10,898 nt of DNA, from assembly GCA_002839205.1 (NCBI GenBank), contig PGXP01000030.1:1-10898 (forward strand), given 5' to 3'. Shown in pieces: positions 6,834-10,898 of this stretch. Numbering within the stretch: position 1 is the stretch's first letter; the number at the start of each line of letters is the position of its first letter. This DNA comes from Spirochaetae bacterium HGW-Spirochaetae-9. GTDB taxonomy: Bacteria; Spirochaetota; Spirochaetia; Treponematales; Rectinemataceae. A program made the translations under genes and the position numbers. The notes under the pieces were generated by a model that had not been told where the DNA came from, did not search any database, and was given only the letters and a program-made list of their open reading frames with translations.

Positions 6834-8011
6834 CCTCCGATGGCGCCTGATGCCAGGAAGGGCAGGGCGATGAAGTTGCCTATCATGCCCCCGATGCTTG
6901 AGAGGAAGAACACCAGCAGTATGTGGGTTACCCTGTTGCTGTAGAAACCCCTGGCGCTCGTCACGTCGTCCGAGAGCCTTTCGAAATCCTGAACCGTCGG
7001 TTTTCTCAGGAAGGCCTCGGCGCCGCCCGCAAAGAGGCCGATGCCCACGAGGGGATTGAGGGTGGCGATGGGCGCCATCAAAAATGACACGGCTATGGTG
7101 CCGGGATGGGCGAGACAAAGGGCGGCGCCGATGGCTGAAAGCGATCCGTTCAGCAGAATCCACCTGAAGATCATGGCCAGGCTCGCCTGGGTGCCGGAAC
7201 GGAAAAAGCCTATGGCGATGAAGGCCAGTATGACGAGGGGGATGAGCCATCCGGCCGACGTGGACAGTTTCGAAGGCGGCGGCACTGAATCGATGTCCTT
7301 CACATCGGGGCTCGCTTCGCCTGAACCCAGCTTTCCCAGCCAGCGCTCGATGCCGGCCATGTGTCCAGCCCCAACGACGGCGACGATGTTCTCTTCTTTT
7401 TTGTCGAAAATTTTCGAGGCAAGGTAGCGGTCGCGCTCATCGATGAGCACTTCCTTCACCGAGGGCAGGTAGTCTGCCAACTCATTCATCATCTGCTCAA
7501 GCTCGTTCTTGTCCTTCAGCTGCTCGATTTCGCTCTCGGAAAGCTTTTCGTTCGAAAAAGCCGAGCTGATGAGGCTGGCCATGAGTTTCGCCTTGTTCCA
7601 GAAATTGGACCTGGCCCAGGCCCGTTTCAAGGTTACCTGCACGTCCCTGTCGCAGCAGGACCAGGGAATGCCCGCCTCCTCGGCGGCCTTTACCGCGGCT
7701 ATCATCTCCTCGCCCGGCTTGGCGCCGATGCCGGCGCCCATGCGCTTCTGGAAGCCCGAAAGGGCGAGGTTGGCGAGAAGGAAGAAGCCCTTGCCTTCTT
7801 TGAGAACCTTCGCAATGTCGAGGCTTTCCCAGCGTGAACCCTGCGTCATGGCCTGGTAACGGGTTTCGTCGATTTCGACGCAGACACGGCCCGGTTTCTC
7901 CTGGGCGATGATGGCCGACACCTCAGCCACGCTCTCGTGGGAGATATGGGCAGTTCCCACCAGGGTGATGCTGCGGTTCGCCAAGTCTATCTTCTTTATG
8001 GTGTTCGACAT
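6830..8011 (-). CDS. TraB/PrgY-family membrane protein, possible metalloprotease-like domain
   Basis: The family includes the enterococcal pheromone shut-down protein TraB/PrgY and is related to the animal TIKI proteases; the bacterial role is largely unknown. The 393-residue product has an N-terminal soluble domain with the two family GxxH motifs, GTAH (19-22) and GAGH (214-217), a conserved acidic segment VEID (45-48) and DERDR (191-195). From about residue 254 it is hydrophobic, with four or so membrane helices (about 254-270, 276-298, 303-330 and 363-388). It has no signal peptide, so the soluble domain is probably cytoplasmic, though topology is not settled. The ATG at 8011 has AAGGA upstream and lies 16 bases after the holA stop, so it is likely the last gene of a lexA-holA transcript. 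A proteolytic activity is inferred from family only. Confidence 0.85.
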   Translation of the reverse strand: MSNTIKKIDLANRSITLVGTAHISHESVAEVSAIIAQEKPGRVCVEIDETRYQAMTQGSRWESLDIAKVLKEGKGFFLLANLALSGFQKRMGAGIGAKPGEEMIAAVKAAEEAGIPWSCCDRDVQVTLKRAWARSNFWNKAKLMASLISSAFSNEKLSESEIEQLKDKNELEQMMNELADYLPSVKEVLIDERDRYLASKIFDKKEENIVAVVGAGHMAGIERWLGKLGSGEASPDVKDIDSVPPPSKLSTSAGWLIPLVILAFIAIGFFRSGTQASLAMIFRWILLNGSLSAIGAALCLAHPGTIAVSFLMAPIATLNPLVGIGLFAGGAEAFLRKPTVQDFERLSDDVTSARGFYSNRVTHILLVFFLSSIGGMIGNFIALPFLASGAIGG

Positions 8012-8027
8012 CGTGGATCCTTTTGCT

Positions 8028-9062
8028 TCAATCGAAGGGATAGTACCCTTCTTCCTTCCATCCCGACAAGATGAGGCTCCGCTTCTTCCCTTCCATGGCC
8101 GAGAGAATAAAGAGATGCAGCAGGGACCGGGCGAAATGGGCGGGATAGCCGCCGCGCAGTGCTCCCTCGGTTTCCGAAGCCGCCCTGATGATGCGTTCGC
8201 AATCTTCGGCCGTGTAGCGACGCATAGCCTTCCTGAACTTGGTCTGCCCCGTCTTGCTGCTTATTTTTTCATTCCTGAAGGCATCTTCGGGGGGCTGGCC
8301 TGAGGCGACGGCTCTCTGCAGCCGCTCGAGCCGTCGAAAGCTCCACACCAGGGCTGCGATGATCTGCGAAGGCTCGCTCTGCCTGTCGGCGAGAAGGGTG
8401 TCGAGGACTCCCAGGGCTGTTGAGAGATCGCTGCCTGCCATCCTGTCGAAGAGGCTGAATGCGTCCTCCTGCCGCGACTTGGAGAGGACGGCTTCGACCT
8501 CGTCGGCGTCCAGGCGCTTGCCCGGAGGGAAGCAGGCGGCGAGGACGGTGCAGGCCGATTCCAGGGCTGACGTTTCGTTCTCCACGAGTTCGAGGATGGT
8601 ATCAATGGCGCCATCTTCGGCCGAAAGCCTGTCGCGGGCAAGCTTTTCCCGTATCCAGGCCGGCTTTTCAGAATCTCTGAGTTCCCAGTACATCTTCTTG
8701 TTGGCGGCGCCCACCGCGGCCTCGATCGGTTTCGGAAGGGAATAGCCTTCCGTCACCAGGAGGAGGATGGCATCGTCGGCAGGATTCCTGATGTATTTTT
8801 CGATTGCTGCGATAGCCGCCTTGCCGGTTATGGCTTCGGCGTTGCGGTACTCCAGCACCCGCCGCGATGAAAAAAGGGAAGAGTTCTGCAGGAGTCCGAC
8901 GAGCTGTTCGGGAGGGAGTTCACCTGCGTAGTAGCGGCTGTATTCAGGGAGAGATCCATCCATGGAGGCGAGGGAAGCCCTGAGCTCGGCAACAAAGGCT
9001 TCGCGCTTACCCGTCTCGGGGCCTGCAAGGATATAGGCTGGTGCTGGGGCTGATGGGGGCAT
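8028..9062 (-). CDS. holA: DNA polymerase III delta subunit (clamp loader)
   Basis: The delta subunit opens the sliding clamp as part of the clamp-loader complex during replication. The 344-residue product matches the family length. The N-terminus carries YILAGPETGKREAFVAEL (9-26), where the ATPase-like fold keeps a degenerate loop rather than a working Walker A motif. SLFSSRRVLEYRNAE (61-75) is the typical clamp-contacting segment. The C-terminal collar domain has the characteristic DAFSLFDRMAGSDLSTALGVL run and SQIIAALVWSFRRLERLQ. The ATG at 9062 lies 6 bases after the lexA stop; the ribosome binding site is weak, which suggests translational coupling. The N-terminus MPPSAPAPA is low-complexity, so the true start could be slightly later, although no other start codon is obvious. 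Confidence 0.92.
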   Translation of the reverse strand: MPPSAPAPAYILAGPETGKREAFVAELRASLASMDGSLPEYSRYYAGELPPEQLVGLLQNSSLFSSRRVLEYRNAEAITGKAAIAAIEKYIRNPADDAILLLVTEGYSLPKPIEAAVGAANKKMYWELRDSEKPAWIREKLARDRLSAEDGAIDTILELVENETSALESACTVLAACFPPGKRLDADEVEAVLSKSRQEDAFSLFDRMAGSDLSTALGVLDTLLADRQSEPSQIIAALVWSFRRLERLQRAVASGQPPEDAFRNEKISSKTGQTKFRKAMRRYTAEDCERIIRAASETEGALRGGYPAHFARSLLHLFILSAMEGKKRSLILSGWKEEGYYPFD

Positions 9063-9068
9063 GGGGCT

Positions 9069-9671
9069 TCAGTAACTCCGGATTATCGCTTTGAGCTTGC
9101 CGAGGATGCGTACATCCTGGGTGAATATAGGGGCGTAGTCGGGATTTTCGGCCTGAAGGCGAATCCTGTTGTTTTCCTTAAAAAAGCGCTTGAGTGTGGC
9201 TGAATCTTCGATGAGTGCGGCGACGATTTCGCCGTTTTCGGCCGTGGGGCCCTGGGCTATGACGGCTATATCGCCCGAATGGATGCCTGCGTCGCGCATG
9301 GAGTCGCCCTGTACCTTGAGGGCAAAGCACTTTCCCGCGCGGACGTATTCGGCGGGAAGGCGAAGCGTCCCGGTCCAGTTTTCCTCTGCCAGTATGGGGT
9401 TGCCTGCAGCGATGCTTCCCAGGACGGGGATTTCGGCGATCGTGGCATCGTCCACTTCTTTCTTTGCGACGATTTCGATGGCCCTCGACCGGTTTTCCTG
9501 AAGCTTGATGGCGCCTTTTTTCTCCAGGGCTTTCATGTGATCGTAGGCGCCCTTGATCGAGATCGAGAAGGCCTTGGCGGTTTCGCGCACGGTGGGTGGA
9601 TAGGCATTCTTTTCGATAAAGCCGGTAAGAAAGGCGAGGATTTCCTGCTGGCGCTCGGTCAATTGCTTCAT
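9069..9671 (-). CDS. lexA: LexA, SOS response repressor and self-cleaving protease
   Basis: LexA represses DNA-damage genes and cleaves itself when stimulated by RecA filaments. The 200-residue product has an N-terminal winged helix (about 1-70) and a C-terminal S24 protease domain. The cleavage site is Ala89-Gly90 in SIAAGNP, the nucleophile Ser124 in GDSM and the general base Lys161 in TLKRF. The recognition helix reads SIKGAYDHMKAL (38-49), unlike the SPNAAEEHLKAL of E. coli but close to what I recall of Leptospira LexA, so its operator should differ from the E. coli SOS box. AAGGA lies 12 bases before the ATG, a rather long spacing. A perfect palindrome overlapping the likely promoter is a candidate self-operator. 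holA follows within 6 bases. Confidence 0.96.
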   Translation of the reverse strand: MKQLTERQQEILAFLTGFIEKNAYPPTVRETAKAFSISIKGAYDHMKALEKKGAIKLQENRSRAIEIVAKKEVDDATIAEIPVLGSIAAGNPILAEENWTGTLRLPAEYVRAGKCFALKVQGDSMRDAGIHSGDIAVIAQGPTAENGEIVAALIEDSATLKRFFKENNRIRLQAENPDYAPIFTQDVRILGKLKAIIRSY

Positions 9672-9707
9672 TATGAATTACTATCCTTATGTATAGTATA
9701 TTCCACC

Positions 9708-9719
9708 AAACCGAGGTTT
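9708..9719. promoter_or_regulatory. Palindrome AAACC-GA-GGTTT at the lexA promoter, candidate LexA operator
   Basis: AAACCGAGGTTT is a perfect inverted repeat of 5-base arms around 2 bases, located 37 bases upstream of the lexA start. On the minus strand it overlaps a TATAAA (9722-9717) that could be a -10 box, and lies just upstream of a second candidate, TATACT (9700-9695). Position and symmetry suit autorepression. It does not match the E. coli, Bacillus or Leptospira LexA motifs as I know them. Confidence 0.45.
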
Positions 9720-9745
9720 ATACAAGTGCCAAAAAGGAAATAGAG

Positions 9746-9770
9746 AAAAAAAAGGCTCATCGGGGCTGTG
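9746..9770 (-). terminator. Weak possible terminator after the HPr gene
   Basis: On the minus strand a run of eight T (9753-9746) follows the HPr stop by about 20 bases, after a GC-rich CAGCCCCGATGAGCC. Only a 4-base stem (GCTG/CAGC) reaching back into the end of the coding sequence is visible, so a real hairpin is doubtful. Termination here would separate the hprK-HPr transcript from lexA. Confidence 0.25.
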
Positions 9771-9771
9771 A

Positions 9772-10044
9772 CTATCCCAGCTCCTCGTTGAAGCCGGACT
9801 CGAAAAGGGCCTTGATGGCCTCGGCGGCTGCCTGCTCGTCGGCGCCCTCGGCCGTGATCTTGATCCTGGACCCGAAGCTGGCGGCGAGGGTGATAATGCC
9901 CATTATGGATTTCGCGTTGATGCGATTGCCATTCTTCTCGAGGAAAATCCGCGAGGAAAACTTGACGGCCGTCTGGGCTATGAGCGCCGAAGGGCGCGCA
10001 TGGATGCCTGCCCTGTTCTTGATCGTTGTCTCTAACTCAACCAT
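9772..10044 (-). CDS. ptsH: HPr, phosphocarrier protein with Ser46 regulatory site
   Basis: HPr carries phosphate from enzyme I at His15 and is also phosphorylated at Ser46 by HPr kinase to report carbon and energy status. The 90-residue product is the normal length. His15 lies in GIHARPS (13-19) and Ser46 in NAKSIMGI (43-50), the two hallmark sites. GGAG is placed six bases before the ATG at 10044. The gene begins 18 bases after the hprK stop, so kinase and substrate are cotranscribed. No sugar-specific phosphotransferase component or enzyme I is in the window. In several spirochaetes HPr and its kinase persist without sugar permeases, which fits a purely regulatory role here, but the window cannot show that. 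Confidence 0.96.
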   Translation of the reverse strand: MVELETTIKNRAGIHARPSALIAQTAVKFSSRIFLEKNGNRINAKSIMGIITLAASFGSRIKITAEGADEQAAAEAIKALFESGFNEELG

Positions 10045-10062
10045 TGTTCGCTCCGGTGGGGA

Positions 10063-10898
10063 TCAGTAGTCGTCGCGTGAAAAGTATAGTGCTCTCGCGT
10101 TTTCGCTTTCAAGCCAGCGCATTATGTTCTGATTGAACTCTTTCGCCGAATGGTAACCCATTTTCTTGAGCCGCTCGTTCATCGCCGCCGTCTCCACGAT
10201 GATGGGGATATTGCGTCCCGGCTTCACGGGGATCTCCAGCTTGGCCACCTTCACGTCGAGGATTTCGGTGCTCAATTCATCGATCCCTATCCTGTCGTAT
10301 ACCTTGTTGGGATCCCAGTCCTCGAGCTGGCATACGAGCTGTATCTGTTTCTTGTCGCGGATGGCACCTACCCCGAAGAGATGGGTGATGTTTATGATGC
10401 CCAGGCCTCGGATTTCCATATGGTGGCCAATCACCTTGTTGGCACCTTGGCCCATGAGGATGGAACCGTTGACGCAGCGGATCTCCACGACATCGTCGGC
10501 CACAAGGCGGTGGCCGCGCTCGATCAGCTCGAGGGCGGTTTCGCTCTTGCCGACGCCCGAATCGCCGACGAGGAGGATGCCGATGCCGAATACCTCGACA
10601 AGGACTCCGTGCACCGTCGTTCTGGGTGCGAAGATGTCTGAAAGGACGCGGATCACCCGGCCCGAAAACTCGCTCGAATAGAGGTCAGTCGTAAGGATGG
10701 GGCAGCCGGCCTTTTTAGCCGCTTCGAGGAAGCTGTCGGGAGGCAGAAGGGAGCTCGTGAAAATGCAGCAGGGGATTTCGTAGGAAAAAAGCGTTTCCAC
10801 CGATTGGTGCGTGCCTTCGGCCTCGAGTTTGTCCAGATAGGCGCACTCACCGCGGCCAAATATCTGCAGGCGGTTCCAGGCAAAGGATTCATAGAAGC
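10063..10898 (-). CDS. hprK: HPr kinase/phosphorylase (N-terminus cut by right edge)
   Basis: HprK phosphorylates HPr on Ser46 with ATP or pyrophosphate and removes that phosphate again by phosphorolysis, which releases pyrophosphate. The frame is open from the stop at 10063 to the window edge, giving 277 visible residues. Alignment to the Lactobacillus enzyme suggests about 44 are missing. The visible N-terminal domain includes RLQIFGRGECAYLDKL. The catalytic domain has VHG with its conserved His (visible 96), the Walker A GDSGVGKS (111-118), LVADD (131-135), the family signature EIRGLGIINI (161-170) and the C-terminal loop PVKPGRNIPIIVETAAMN. The ATG at 10800 is internal. The gene lies directly upstream of its substrate gene. 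Confidence 0.95.
   Translation of the reverse strand, partial: FYESFAWNRLQIFGRGECAYLDKLEAEGTHQSVETLFSYEIPCCIFTSSLLPPDSFLEAAKKAGCPILTTDLYSSEFSGRVIRVLSDIFAPRTTVHGVLVEVFGIGILLVGDSGVGKSETALELIERGHRLVADDVVEIRCVNGSILMGQGANKVIGHHMEIRGLGIINITHLFGVGAIRDKKQIQLVCQLEDWDPNKVYDRIGIDELSTEILDVKVAKLEIPVKPGRNIPIIVETAAMNERLKKMGYHSAKEFNQNIMRWLESENARALYFSRDDY

Overview
The window is a GC-rich (roughly 58%, estimated by eye) bacterial chromosome segment, tightly packed with ten genes, two of them cut by the window edges. The gene content suggests a spirochaete, though this is inference. The LexA has a Leptospira-like recognition helix (KGAYDH). HPr and HPr kinase sit together with no sugar permease of the phosphotransferase system in view. 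Era carries a GRPSSGKS P-loop. There is also a signal-peptide-bearing beta-barrel-like protein, which implies an outer membrane. No tRNA, rRNA, mobile element or CRISPR array is visible, and no gene-free stretch exceeds about 100 bases.

Layout, left to right. Bases 1-1414 (+) hold the C-terminal part of shikimate dehydrogenase followed closely by the GTPase Era. Converging on Era is peptidyl-tRNA hydrolase (1432-2004, -). A divergent gap of about 100 bases then leads to a family GH36 alpha-galactosidase-like enzyme (2104-4002, +). An AT-rich gap with a TATAAT box precedes a predicted outer-membrane beta-barrel protein (4073-5092, +). A short gap rich in inverted repeats and holding a good promoter precedes a family II inorganic pyrophosphatase with CBS and DRTGG regulatory domains (5178-6833, +). 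The rest is on the minus strand, read right to left: HPr kinase/phosphorylase (cut by the right edge), HPr, LexA, DNA polymerase III delta subunit and a TraB/PrgY-family membrane protein.

Functionally this is mostly housekeeping: aromatic amino acid synthesis, ribosome assembly and peptidyl-tRNA rescue, replication clamp loading, the SOS regulator and pyrophosphate removal. To this are added carbohydrate use (GH36) and carbon-state signalling (HprK-HPr). HprK phosphorylates HPr on Ser46, and both proteins keep their key residues. LexA, HolA and the TraB-family protein are spaced as one operon, so SOS control may reach the clamp loader and the membrane protein.

I found no clear undescribed multi-gene system. 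The most interesting signals are regulatory. One is a nested set of inverted repeats around the promoter of the pyrophosphatase gene, whose predicted transcript is almost leaderless. Another is a perfect AAACC-GA-GGTTT palindrome at the lexA promoter that could be this lineage's SOS operator. The third is the TraB-family gene behind lexA-holA.
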